Origin: a virus
IMG/VR virus record: IMGVR_UViG_3300035633_000116
Span: 1-40,185 of that record
Length of the DNA stretch: 40,185 nt
Strand: one strand, 5' to 3'
The stretch's first letter is position 1. Every line of letters starts with the position of its first letter. Positions 7,950 through 16,414 of the stretch are shown piece by piece. Below the pieces are notes generated by a model, which saw only the letters and a program-made list of their open reading frames with translations, was not told where the DNA came from and made no database searches. Position numbers and translations under genes: made by a program.

Positions 7950-8113
7950 TGGGTTACTTTATAAAGAAACCAGTTCACACCCTTCTTGACAACGAGAAGG
8001 AGGCAAAGCTTGACGCTGAGAAGCTCATAGAAGAAAGCAAATCTTCTAACGTGTCAAAGGCTGACCGAAAGAAAGCCGTTAAGGATGCGAAACAGAAGAA
8101 AGAAGAAGAGTAG
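7949..8113 (+). CDS. Small charged 54-aa protein after capsid gene
   Basis: This short reading frame starts at ATG 7949, sharing its A with the capsid TAA stop, and ends at TAG 8111-8113. The product is highly charged: an N-terminal MGYFIKKPVHTLL is followed by a Lys/Glu-rich helix ending KKEEE. Stop-start overlap with the capsid gene and a terminator 31 bases downstream support it as the last gene of the capsid operon. No family is recognised. Confidence 0.7.
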   Translation: MGYFIKKPVHTLLDNEKEAKLDAEKLIEESKSSNVSKADRKKAVKDAKQKKEEE

Positions 8114-8144
8114 GTTAGGTTAATTGTTTTTTCATTTAGTGTAG

Positions 8145-8176
8145 AAGGGGTGGGGCCTTACGCCTCACCCTTTTTT
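8145..8176 (+). terminator. Rho-independent terminator after capsid operon
   Basis: The 9-bp stem GGGTGGGGC/GCCTCACCC (one G-T pair, 8148-8156 and 8162-8170) has a 5-base loop, is followed by six T, and can be extended by flanking A-T pairs. It ends the major capsid transcript before the next gene at 8188. Confidence 0.92.
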
Positions 8177-8187
8177 AATTCAATCCC

Positions 8188-9531
8188 ATGACACGAGACT
8201 TTGAGTTTTTAGTATCAAACTTTCAAGACGCCGTTCGATTCCGACAAGAAGATGACCCCAGCCTGCCTCAGCTTCCTGCTGATCTAGTGGATCCGTCAAC
8301 GGCCAGGCTAATTCACCATCCGCTACTGACGATGGAAAACCTCAGAGACACAGCCAAGGACTACGCAAACTTTGACGTTTCAAAAATTCCAGCTTGGAAT
8401 ATTGCAACAACTTACAGCATAGGAGATCAGGTAAGCTTTACTGATGGCTTTTCATATACCAGCTTAGTCGATTCTAATTTAGGCAACAGCCCAGACGCAA
8501 GTCCAGCAGAATGGCAGCAAGACGATCGTTTTGCTGATTGGCTAAGAACCATTCGAAACGAAGGCATTCGAAACTTTTGGTCTTCACTGATCAACACCCA
8601 TAAAGAAGATAGGGCAACAAAGAGCCTCTTAGACACTTTAGCCCTTTTTGAGGCTCCTGGTCGAATCAATGATCAGGAGGTCAAGACAGGCCGGCTGGTG
8701 GGCTTTGAGATTGAATTATTGAACCAGAACGGAATTAGCGTGGTGCTTGATAGGGTTATGACCCAATTCACTGGGGATACCGAGTCGTTCAACTTGTATT
8801 TGTGGCACTCAAGCCAAGAAGATCCTGTAGCGGTTATTCCGGTAACTCATGACAAAGCAAACAGCCAGAAATGGACTCGCCTGACTGCTGATAACATTTT
8901 GCAGTACCGAGACTATGACAACGATATACTTGGTGGGTATTTCTACTTGATGTACTACGAAGACGACATTGCCAGCAATGCGATAAATTCCCGGTACTAC
9001 TTCGACCGGCCTCCATGCAGAGGTTGTAACACCTACAATTACAATGCTTACCAAAACTGGTCTCAATTTGTCCGAATAAAAAACGTCCAAGTTGCAAGTG
9101 GACAAATTCCGGCAAACAATAAGCTTTTCGATCTTAATGCTGTCAGCTATGACATCGATTCAAATTATGGCCTCAACTTGGAGATCTCCGCATACTGTGA
9201 GATCAAAAATTACATGGTGGACCAGAAGGTTCAGTTTGCTGAGGGCATAGCGCAACAAATCATCGTCGACTTACTTAGAGAGATTGCCAACAACGTCAGG
9301 CAAAACTATATCTCTGAACAAGTCAGGGACTTAGCTCGTGCCGCGTTGCAGGGCGAGAACTTAGGCGGTGAAGGTGCCATGGAGCGCCTAAAGACGAGGA
9401 TAGATGCAGCCGTTTTTGAATTGTCAGACATTCAGAACAGTGCATGCATACCATGCCTTCCAAAAAAAGGCATGAATTATAGCTCGGTAAGCGTCAGAAA
9501 TACTGGAAGATATTCACGTTACCGAAGATAA
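8188..9531 (+). CDS. Large virion/connector protein with CBM5/12-like insert
   Basis: This 447-aa protein directly follows the capsid operon. Residues about 70-110 (from PAWNIATTYSIGDQVSF to SPAEWQ) carry the spacing of a carbohydrate-binding module of the chitin-binding type 3/CBM5/12 class: W, TY, GD-V, G-YT and a closing W. The rest is not recognised. The middle is beta-rich and aromatic. A small cysteine pair CRGC lies near residue 273, and the C-terminal part has a helical region and a CIPC motif. Position suggests a head-tail connector or head-surface protein. The binding module would fit surface display on the virion. The family assignment of the module is by eye. Confidence 0.7.
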   Translation: MTRDFEFLVSNFQDAVRFRQEDDPSLPQLPADLVDPSTARLIHHPLLTMENLRDTAKDYANFDVSKIPAWNIATTYSIGDQVSFTDGFSYTSLVDSNLGNSPDASPAEWQQDDRFADWLRTIRNEGIRNFWSSLINTHKEDRATKSLLDTLALFEAPGRINDQEVKTGRLVGFEIELLNQNGISVVLDRVMTQFTGDTESFNLYLWHSSQEDPVAVIPVTHDKANSQKWTRLTADNILQYRDYDNDILGGYFYLMYYEDDIASNAINSRYYFDRPPCRGCNTYNYNAYQNWSQFVRIKNVQVASGQIPANNKLFDLNAVSYDIDSNYGLNLEISAYCEIKNYMVDQKVQFAEGIAQQIIVDLLREIANNVRQNYISEQVRDLARAALQGENLGGEGAMERLKTRIDAAVFELSDIQNSACIPCLPKKGMNYSSVSVRNTGRYSRYRR

Positions 9532-9533
9532 AA

Positions 9534-10409
9534 ATGCTACGCCAGCTAGGAAGAAACATCGTACAAAGAGTATATCAAAGCAACTCATACGGAACCTCAA
9601 AAAAGATAGCGCTGCTTTCTGATTTGCATTGGGACAATCCCAAGTGCAACCGAGAGGTTTTAAAAAGGGATTTGAACCGGGCAAGAGAACAAGAAGCAAG
9701 AGTCGTCATCAATGGCGACTTTTTTTGTTTGATGCAAGGGAAGTATGACCCCAGACGCTCAAAGTCAGACATACGGCCAGAACACAACGTTGCCAGGTAC
9801 TTGGACGCGATTGTTGAAGATGCTGCAGAATGGTTTAGCCCTTATGCAGATTTGATAGATTTCATAGGATATGGCAACCATGAAACCAGTATAATCAGGC
9901 ACCAAGAAACTGATGTGCTTCGCCGCTTCATCGACTTATTGAACTACAAGAACAAAACCGAAGTATGCGCTGGCGGCTACGGTGGTTGGTATGTTAGCAC
10001 ATTTGACAGCAAAGGCACCAGCCGATTAAGTCACCGCTTGCATTATTTCCACGGATCCGGTGGCGGTGGTCCGGTCACCAAAGGCACCATACAGAACAAC
10101 AGACGATCGGCAATGATTGATGGAGCAGATTGTATCTGGATGGGACATGTGCATGAGGATTATGAGTTGACTTATATCAAGCAAAGACTGACAGGCAATC
10201 TTAAGTTAAAGCAAATCGAAGAGCTCCACGTCAGAACGCCAACTTACAAGGAAGAATATGAGGATGGTCACGGAGGGTTTCACGTGGAACGAGGTGCTGC
10301 ACCTAAGCCTATCGGAGGTCGATTCTTAGAGCTGACGCCAATAATAGATAAGAACAAAAATAACGAAGTCAGGATACTGCAGAGGACTTTCAAGATTCAG
10401 CAAAAATGA
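9534..10409 (+). CDS. Calcineurin-like metallophosphoesterase
   Basis: This 291-aa protein carries the full metal-binding motif set of the calcineurin-like phosphoesterases. It has D30-L-H32 in LLSDLHWD, G61-D62 in INGDFF, G114-N-H-E in GYGNHET, a histidine in YFHGSG (H173) and G-H205-V-H207 in MGHVHED. Such enzymes hydrolyse phosphomono- or diesters with two metal ions. The substrate cannot be read from sequence. Candidates include nucleic acid ends, cyclic nucleotides or signalling oligonucleotides. It starts two bases after the preceding virion gene and sits inside the structural operon, so it is probably made late or packaged. No signal peptide is seen. Confidence 0.88.
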   Translation: MLRQLGRNIVQRVYQSNSYGTSKKIALLSDLHWDNPKCNREVLKRDLNRAREQEARVVINGDFFCLMQGKYDPRRSKSDIRPEHNVARYLDAIVEDAAEWFSPYADLIDFIGYGNHETSIIRHQETDVLRRFIDLLNYKNKTEVCAGGYGGWYVSTFDSKGTSRLSHRLHYFHGSGGGGPVTKGTIQNNRRSAMIDGADCIWMGHVHEDYELTYIKQRLTGNLKLKQIEELHVRTPTYKEEYEDGHGGFHVERGAAPKPIGGRFLELTPIIDKNKNNEVRILQRTFKIQQK

Positions 10410-10422
10410 CTTTATTCAGGCT

Positions 10423-10887
10423 ATGTCTAATAAGTTTTTACGTAAGGTTGAAAAGCTCCAGCGAGCGCTAAGTCCAGATGGGTTACAAACTGCATTAAAG
10501 GACACAGTAAACACCAATACTCAAGCAGTTGAAGATCTCACCAGGCAGCAGATCCTTCGAGGTGAAAGGTCAGATGGTGGGCTTTTACCTCAATATGCAA
10601 ACCCAGATGGCCGATATTTGAGGTTGAAAGGAACACCGAAGACCGCTCCTGGTGGGAGGCACAACTTAAAACTTCGCGGAAACTTCCAGCGCAGCATTAA
10701 AGCAAAGGCCACAACCAAGGCGATCGACCTTGTGGCGACTGATTTTAAGTATCCATTTTTGAACAGTAAGTCAGCCAAGAACAAAGGCCTGCTTGCTTGG
10801 AACCAGAAAACGATCGGTATCTTTCTAAAAAGTGATATTTTTATAGACTTTAAGAAACGAATATTTAAGCAAATCGATGTTAGCTAA
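10423..10887 (+). CDS. Probable neck/tail-completion protein (HK97 gp10-like)
   Basis: This 154-aa basic protein has the layout of small head-closure or tail-completion proteins. It begins with an N-terminal helix (KFLRKVEKLQRAL), followed by a segment around LTRQQILRGERSDGG and PDGRYLRLKG, then LKLRGNFQRSIKAKATTKAI and a short C-terminal helix with strands. The pattern of a QI-x-RG-x2-SDG loop followed by an L-G-x-F/L-x-RSI stretch is reminiscent of gp10-type proteins. It lies between the connector and the tail genes. The name is a context-aided guess. Confidence 0.68.
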   Translation: MSNKFLRKVEKLQRALSPDGLQTALKDTVNTNTQAVEDLTRQQILRGERSDGGLLPQYANPDGRYLRLKGTPKTAPGGRHNLKLRGNFQRSIKAKATTKAIDLVATDFKYPFLNSKSAKNKGLLAWNQKTIGIFLKSDIFIDFKKRIFKQIDVS

Positions 10888-11464
10888 TACTCAAGATCAA
10901 AGAATTACAGACCCAGAAGCCGAAGGTCTTGACCTAGTGATTGAAAGAACCAGGCAAGTGCTAACTGGGCTGCCGTGGCTACAAAACGCCTACGGCCGAG
11001 CGTTCCTGCTTCCTCGAAAATACGAAGACGTGATAAAGGATGAGCCACACGTTTTTAAAGGCGTAGACCGGAACCAGCGTGGAGAGTATTTTAATGTCAT
11101 GCCAAATGATTCAATTGCCTCACATTGCTTTTTTATTGGTCGAGGATCTGGCAACGCTCAACAACCTCAAGCCGGAATCTTTCAGGACTTATGGGAAAAA
11201 AGGGTGGACTTGATATTCTACCTCAACCTCAAGCAGATCAATCCGGATAAGGATTATTATTTTACAGAAGAGCTCGTGCAAGACGTGGTCAGCATTTTGA
11301 AAGATCAGCTACAAATTCGAATTATTCGGGAATTTCACGAGACCGTTTCTGAGGTTTATGACCAGTTTAATCTGGAGCGAATTAAAAGGGATCAACTTCA
11401 CTACCCGTTTGCAGGCATAAGATTTGAACTTTTAATAAACTATCAGTACAGATGTTCGGTCTAA
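10877..11464 (+). CDS. Possible tail-terminator/neck protein
   Basis: This 195-aa soluble protein overlaps the previous gene by 11 bases. It has mixed alpha/beta character with a C-terminal amphipathic beta hairpin (HYPFAGIRFELLINYQY) and a helix (FTEELVQDVVSILKDQL). Tail terminators often have this alternating fold and this gene position after a gp10-like protein. No sequence motif proves it. Confidence 0.65.
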   Translation: MLANTQDQRITDPEAEGLDLVIERTRQVLTGLPWLQNAYGRAFLLPRKYEDVIKDEPHVFKGVDRNQRGEYFNVMPNDSIASHCFFIGRGSGNAQQPQAGIFQDLWEKRVDLIFYLNLKQINPDKDYYFTEELVQDVVSILKDQLQIRIIREFHETVSEVYDQFNLERIKRDQLHYPFAGIRFELLINYQYRCSV

Positions 11465-11757
11465 GTAAAAAGGAAAAAGAAATCAAACGACTGAACAGAG
11501 AGGTTCAGAAGTTAAAAAGCGAAGTGCGCTTTGAGCGAGATGCAGACATATCAACAAAAGTAAGAGTTTGGGTTGAAGCGCGTATTCAGGATGGGTGGCA
11601 CGATGGCCATCGTATGCAGTACAACGAATGCCTTAACCAGCTAAAACATTTTCATGGGCTCATGCAAGAACGGCAAATGATGGCTCAGGAACCAGACAAA
11701 TATTTTGACCAAGATCCGGAATATAAACACGCCGGATTAAGCCCAACAGCCAGATGA
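11452..11757 (+). CDS. Small coiled-coil protein
   Basis: This 101-aa protein overlaps the preceding gene by 13 bases. Its N-terminal 30 residues are a strongly charged heptad-like helix (KEKEIKRLNREVQKLKSEV), suggesting oligomerisation. The remainder is hydrophilic with a His/Gln-rich stretch. Its last 4 bases overlap the next start (ATGA). The role is unknown. Linking or trimer-forming functions in the neck or fibre base are possible. Confidence 0.62.
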   Translation: MFGLSKKEKEIKRLNREVQKLKSEVRFERDADISTKVRVWVEARIQDGWHDGHRMQYNECLNQLKHFHGLMQERQMMAQEPDKYFDQDPEYKHAGLSPTAR

Positions 11758-11999
11758 CAATTCGTATCGAGTCTTTAAGCGCAGCTACATTTTCCGTTAA
11801 TGGCGTTCCTTACCAGCGCGGAGAATATAGATATGAGCGTTTTGGAGACAGGATAGAAATTATTGAAGGCAGCACTGACTACCTACACAAGACCATTATA
11901 GCAAACGCAGAATTTGGGGTATTTCGAGATACTAACGACAACACGTTTGCTGATGCTGACGCCGTGGTAAATGAGTTAAATAATATCATGTTCCTATGA
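11754..11999 (+). CDS. 81-aa protein resembling the fibre N-terminus
   Basis: This 81-aa protein looks like a stand-alone copy of the first 85 or so residues of the next protein. Both begin with a short strand and then S/N-x-F-T/S-V/L. Both follow with an RGE/RGK segment (YQRGEYRYERFGDRIEII), and both end with a segment around D-x-DAVVNELNNIMFL or DLLNDLRTRIFF. This suggests duplication of an attachment module. It overlaps its neighbours by 4 bases on each side, so all three are likely translated together. It may form part of the fibre base. Confidence 0.65.
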   Translation: MTIRIESLSAATFSVNGVPYQRGEYRYERFGDRIEIIEGSTDYLHKTIIANAEFGVFRDTNDNTFADADAVVNELNNIMFL

Positions 12000-14476
12000 T
12001 CTACAAGATTGAAAATAACAGTCCTGGAACATTCACCCTGACAAATTTCAAATTAAGTCAGGCTATAACCTTACAGCGCGGAAAATTCCGTATTGCCGTA
12101 AAGGGTGACAATGTTGGGTTAGTAGAAATAGGCTCAAGAGTATCAATAGTTGATCCTGTCTTTTATGCTGACTGGCTTGACGAATTTGATGTTCCGTACT
12201 CTTCCACAAGTGATTTGCTAAATGATCTTAGGACGCGCATCTTTTTTGTAGGGTCTGGTGGCGGTCCAGGCGTAAGCAACCACAGCGAGCTAAACTTGGA
12301 CGATGGCACAAATCCACATGGCACCACCAAAGCTGATGTAGGATTAGATCAGGTCGACAACGTGCAGCAATACCCAAACAGTAACCCTTCCGGTTTTGAG
12401 ACACCGGCACAGCTTAATGCCAGGGATGCCGCTAACAGAGATCGGGCTAATCATACCGGCACACAATTGGCAGCAACTATTGTTGACTTTCAAACTGAGG
12501 TATCAAACAATGTTGACGTTCAAAATAATACGTCAAAAGTCTCAGCAGATGGATCAATAGATACGCATTCTGACGTGGACACAACCACTGACCCTCCAAA
12601 CATAGGTGAAGCACTGGCTTGGGATGGGGTTAATTGGGTGCCAACTCCTGTTGCTGGTGGAGGGGTTACTAATCACAGTCAGTTAATTCTTGATGACGGC
12701 ACAAACCCACACGGTACAACTAAGGCAGATGTTGGCCTTGATCAAGTGAACAACGTGCAGCAATACCCGAATACGAACCCTTTAGGATTTGAAACACCAG
12801 TACAGTTAGACGCCAGAGAATTAGCAAGCAGAGCTGATGACGTTTTTGAGTTGTACAATTCAGCAGACATCACTAAGCTTTTGGCTTTTGAGCTTTCACT
12901 GATTGCAACCGGAACAAAAAGAACCTTACAGCCTCCAGATAAAGACGGTGTAATTGCTTTGCTTTCCGATATACCTGGGCCTTCCAGACCTTCATACTTT
13001 CGGGCCACTACAAGCAGCACCCAAGATTTAAACGAAGCCGGCACACAGATTCTGCCTTTTGACATTGAAACTATTAACGAAGACAATACCCTTTTTCTGA
13101 ACACGGCAAACGGCGTTCAAATCCTGAAAGAAACAGCCCTGATCATTGACGTGGTTGTGGCCGTCCGTGAACAGTCTGGTGGTAACGCTCGTCTGCAAAC
13201 CACTGCCCAAATTTTGATTAATGGCGTACCGGTCACACCTCGCGATTGGCAGATGTACATGAGGGATGCAAGCGGGCACCTAGATTCAGCAACCCGTATA
13301 CACGGTTATTATTTACCATTGGTTCCGGCTGGCGTGGAGATAACCGTACAAATGGAAAAGGACGGTGGCAGTAACGGTGTTGTTCAGCCAAATCAGGCAG
13401 ACACCTATCTTCAGATGTATGCTTATACTCCTGCTCCACAAAATCCACCAACAATTGCAATCCCTACACCTGGCCAGACATTCACCACTCAGCAAGGTAT
13501 TGCCGGATCGGAGCAATTTGTAGCTAGCAATAACCCTGGCGCATGGACCTTATCCGGACAGCCTGTAGGAGTCACTATTAATAGCAATGGCCTATTTGAA
13601 TACAATGATCAGGTGCTACCAGGAACGTACAACATAGACGTGATTGCTATTAATGGAGCGGGTTCATCACCGGCTGTATCTTTTGTTCTGGAAGTAGAAG
13701 CGGGCCTAACTGCTGGCTTTGAGTTTTACCATGACGGTATTACCACTTTTGGCGCTGCCAACAATGGTGATCCGGTGCCGGCTTGGGTCGATCAATCTGT
13801 TAACGCAAACGACTATAACCAGCCGAATATCATTGACCGGCCAACGGTTGATTCCGATGCGTTTGGCGTTAATACACCGGGTGTACTTTTTAATGGAAAC
13901 AATCAGTTTCTTGAACTGACTACTCTTACTAATCAGGTTGCTGGATTGGTGCCGTCAACGGGTGAGTATTGGATGGTGTTCAGGCAGAATGCAAAAATTA
14001 ATGCGAACGTGATTTTCTGCATGCCGAAAGACACGTCAAGTAGCAATAACAATGTAGCTTTTCTTGAAATAGCTATAGACGCACAATACGCTCCTAATGG
14101 TGCTATCAGCTTCGTAAATTCCCAACTTGCCATTAAGGTTCGACAAGGGAGTGGTAGTAATTACGGAGTCCTTAACATTCCGGGAGTAATAGCTCAAAAC
14201 ACAGACTATATTTTACAGGTCACATATCAATCTGGATTAATCACGGCCTACCTTAATGGTGTTCAAATAGGAACCGATGTCATGAATGCACCTGATTATG
14301 GATTTAATCAAATCGGGGACGACCAGCCAACTATTGCCAGAAGAGCTAACACCGGTTCAGGTGCAAATTCCGCAATTGTAGTCGGGGCCGATCTCTTCTA
14401 CGATTTCATATTATCGCCGTCACAAAGAGATAGTAACTTTAATGCACTTGCTCAGCAATACAATATATCGATATGA
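11996..14476 (+). CDS. Tail fibre / receptor-binding protein with lectin-like C-terminus
   Basis: This 826-aa modular protein has five readable parts. Residues 1-85 match the preceding 81-aa protein and may anchor the fibre. Residues about 95-280 hold two 55-aa repeats (NPHGTTKADVGLDQV core), with HTGTQLAATIVDF, a phrase common in tail-fibre shafts, between them. Residues about 330-480 are beta-rich. Residues about 484-570 look like an Ig-like/He_PIG domain (GQTFTTQQGIAG onward). Residues about 570-826 resemble a LamG/concanavalin-type lectin domain (GVLFNGNNQFLEL, YLNGVQIGTDV). It probably binds a host surface glycan. It is unusual in lying before the tail chaperones and tape measure rather than after them. 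Confidence 0.82.
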   Translation: MIYKIENNSPGTFTLTNFKLSQAITLQRGKFRIAVKGDNVGLVEIGSRVSIVDPVFYADWLDEFDVPYSSTSDLLNDLRTRIFFVGSGGGPGVSNHSELNLDDGTNPHGTTKADVGLDQVDNVQQYPNSNPSGFETPAQLNARDAANRDRANHTGTQLAATIVDFQTEVSNNVDVQNNTSKVSADGSIDTHSDVDTTTDPPNIGEALAWDGVNWVPTPVAGGGVTNHSQLILDDGTNPHGTTKADVGLDQVNNVQQYPNTNPLGFETPVQLDARELASRADDVFELYNSADITKLLAFELSLIATGTKRTLQPPDKDGVIALLSDIPGPSRPSYFRATTSSTQDLNEAGTQILPFDIETINEDNTLFLNTANGVQILKETALIIDVVVAVREQSGGNARLQTTAQILINGVPVTPRDWQMYMRDASGHLDSATRIHGYYLPLVPAGVEITVQMEKDGGSNGVVQPNQADTYLQMYAYTPAPQNPPTIAIPTPGQTFTTQQGIAGSEQFVASNNPGAWTLSGQPVGVTINSNGLFEYNDQVLPGTYNIDVIAINGAGSSPAVSFVLEVEAGLTAGFEFYHDGITTFGAANNGDPVPAWVDQSVNANDYNQPNIIDRPTVDSDAFGVNTPGVLFNGNNQFLELTTLTNQVAGLVPSTGEYWMVFRQNAKINANVIFCMPKDTSSSNNNVAFLEIAIDAQYAPNGAISFVNSQLAIKVRQGSGSNYGVLNIPGVIAQNTDYILQVTYQSGLITAYLNGVQIGTDVMNAPDYGFNQIGDDQPTIARRANTGSGANSAIVVGADLFYDFILSPSQRDSNFNALAQQYNISI
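12278..12442 (+). repeat. Fibre repeat copy 1
   Basis: This is the first of two 55-codon repeats in the fibre gene, encoding NHSELNLDDG followed by TNPHGTTKADVGLDQV and a QQYPN segment. It is nearly identical in protein to the copy at 12671, with more divergence in DNA. Confidence 0.85.
12671..12835 (+). repeat. Fibre repeat copy 2
   Basis: This is the second 55-codon repeat, with the same TNPHGTTKADVGLDQV core as copy 1. The two starts are 393 bases apart, in frame, so recombination between them would shorten or lengthen the shaft by 131 residues without breaking the gene. Confidence 0.85.
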
Positions 14477-15489
14477 CGAATTACAACATTTGCCCAAACA
14501 AGGAAGCTGCCGTTGCCAACATCAACGCTATTGAAAAAAACCTCCGGTACTTAGGTGTGCTTTCTGAAAATGAAAGATATGGTAGTGTGATACCGGTTGG
14601 TTCAGCCTTGGATAAAAACTACTCGCGTTACGCTCATGTTTTGCCTTCTGCCAGCTTTTTATCTCAGTATGGCGTTAGACCGTCGGAGGTATTGCAAAAC
14701 GTCGTCATATACCAAGAGACAAGCAACAATCCTGAGTATTTGGAATTAGATGAATACGAAATCTATAATTACCTGAATGAGACGGCTAAAACTATATGGA
14801 AGGACAATACAGTTATTCCGCATGCGATAGACTACCAGGTACATGTTACGCCACGTCTTGACCGTCTGTACACCTTCGGTTCTGGTGGGCTTTTAGAGCG
14901 TACAAGAATACGCGTCATTGACTTTAACACCGATCAGGAATTAAAGCCGGTTCTTCAGGTAGATGAGCAGTATACCTTAGAACAAGATGGGCCTTACCCA
15001 GCAGCCCAATCAGTAAAAACGCGCACTAAGCAAAGGCAGTGGTTTCGAATAGATGGAACATTAAGGCCAGATAACCAAGATGTCAAAGAAACTATTAAGC
15101 TATACCGAGACATTAATCAAATTAGAAACGAGGGTCAGCGTCGGAGATCGAACATTACAAACAACACATCTCAGGGCTGTGTTTATGCGCTGGTAATAAC
15201 CAAGTATCTGGCTCTCAATGGGGGAGATCCTATTGCTGCCAGGGTTCAGGCTGAAGGCTGGCTTGTAAGCATGCTAGACGCCTTGCAAGGTGAGAAAAAC
15301 CTGTACGATATTTCGGGCTTGGTGTTACCGGATGCACTGGCTGTATTTACAGATGGGTTTCATGATGACTACCTTGACAACGTGACTATTCCAAACATTC
15401 CCGAAATTCAAGCAGATCCTTATGCCAGCCGTGGCATTGGGCTAACAATAAGACAGTATTTAGTAGATTCATTTAAAGGATTGATATGA
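14473..15489 (+). CDS. Unknown protein between fibre and patatin
   Basis: This 338-aa soluble protein has no recognisable domain, signal peptide or membrane segment. It overlaps the fibre stop by ATGA and the patatin start by ATGA, so the three are probably translated as one coupled unit. The central section has beta-like strands (RLDRLYTFGSGGLLERTRIRV). The C-terminal half is helical (QGCVYALVITKYLALNGG, ARVQAEGWLVSMLDAL). It could be a fibre-associated structural protein or a major tail component. It could also be a partner of the phospholipase. Confidence 0.72.
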   Translation: MTNYNICPNKEAAVANINAIEKNLRYLGVLSENERYGSVIPVGSALDKNYSRYAHVLPSASFLSQYGVRPSEVLQNVVIYQETSNNPEYLELDEYEIYNYLNETAKTIWKDNTVIPHAIDYQVHVTPRLDRLYTFGSGGLLERTRIRVIDFNTDQELKPVLQVDEQYTLEQDGPYPAAQSVKTRTKQRQWFRIDGTLRPDNQDVKETIKLYRDINQIRNEGQRRRSNITNNTSQGCVYALVITKYLALNGGDPIAARVQAEGWLVSMLDALQGEKNLYDISGLVLPDALAVFTDGFHDDYLDNVTIPNIPEIQADPYASRGIGLTIRQYLVDSFKGLI

Positions 15490-16403
15490 AAAACCTGATG
15501 ATTAACATTAGCGGAGGGGCCATCAAATTAGTGGCTTTGCTGCATGCTTTTAAGCAACTGCTGGCTAAAGACCAGCGAGATGTACACTATCACACCATTA
15601 CAGGCGTGTCAGCCGGTGCAATTATAGCTTTCTGCTTTATGGCTCACAAATTGGACGAACTGTCTGCAATGGCCGACAAATCGTACAACAGGCGGCTAAT
15701 CTTTAGCTGGTGGTCAGATCCTATCGGACCACGTGGAGGCATATCACTGTCTGCTATACTTAGAACCATATTCGGGTATTCCTATTGGGGCAAGTATGAC
15801 AACCTGGAAAAGAACCTCAGAAAGATTGTTACTGAATCACACTGGAACATGATCAAAAACCACTGCTCCACACTGGTGTACGTTATGATGGTGTCAGAAA
15901 TAGACGGTAAGCAGCGTTTGGTCAAGCTTAATGGTTTGACTTATGAAAAAGCGATTGCAGCAGTAATGGCCAGCTCAACCATTGCGCCCATGATCAAAAG
16001 TCACAAATACGAAGGAGAGCCAATGATGGACGGCGGCCATAGAGGACACAGCGCCGGAGCATTTACGCTAAGAACATATCAAAACCTATACAGCAAGGTT
16101 TTAAATGAGGTTGTCAGCATCTATAGTCGCCCTTCTATCATGTCGTATGACGCAGCAAGGCTTCCCAGACCGCGCAACTTCATGCAACGCCTGGTTAATG
16201 TGACGGACGTATTCGTGCGAGAAGTTTCTATTAACGATGAACTGGTCGAGGAATACGAAGCCTCGTTTTCCGGGATAGATTACAACGCAATCCATATTCC
16301 ATTTTTTGTAAGTGATACTTTCGCCATTACTAAGGATCAGATTGAAAAAGGTAAGCTGTTAGGCATTAACGCAGCAAACCATTATCTTGCCTCTATTAAG
16401 TAA
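15486..16403 (+). CDS. Patatin-like phospholipase
   Basis: This 305-aa protein has the full catalytic signature of patatin-like lipid acyl hydrolases. It has an N-terminal oxyanion loop (ISGGAIKL, residues 8-15) and the nucleophile elbow G-V-S42-A-G. The dyad aspartate is D182 in MMDGG. These enzymes remove acyl chains from phospholipids with a Ser-Asp dyad. No signal peptide is visible, so it acts in the cytoplasm, is carried by the virion or is released at lysis. The gene is coupled to the fibre and a 338-aa protein and is followed by a small membrane protein. Roles in outer-membrane disruption, virion entry or as an accessory toxin or competition factor are all possible. Which one applies is not shown by sequence. 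Confidence 0.9.
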   Translation: MKNLMINISGGAIKLVALLHAFKQLLAKDQRDVHYHTITGVSAGAIIAFCFMAHKLDELSAMADKSYNRRLIFSWWSDPIGPRGGISLSAILRTIFGYSYWGKYDNLEKNLRKIVTESHWNMIKNHCSTLVYVMMVSEIDGKQRLVKLNGLTYEKAIAAVMASSTIAPMIKSHKYEGEPMMDGGHRGHSAGAFTLRTYQNLYSKVLNEVVSIYSRPSIMSYDAARLPRPRNFMQRLVNVTDVFVREVSINDELVEEYEASFSGIDYNAIHIPFFVSDTFAITKDQIEKGKLLGINAANHYLASIK

Positions 16404-16414
16404 TTAACAAAATA

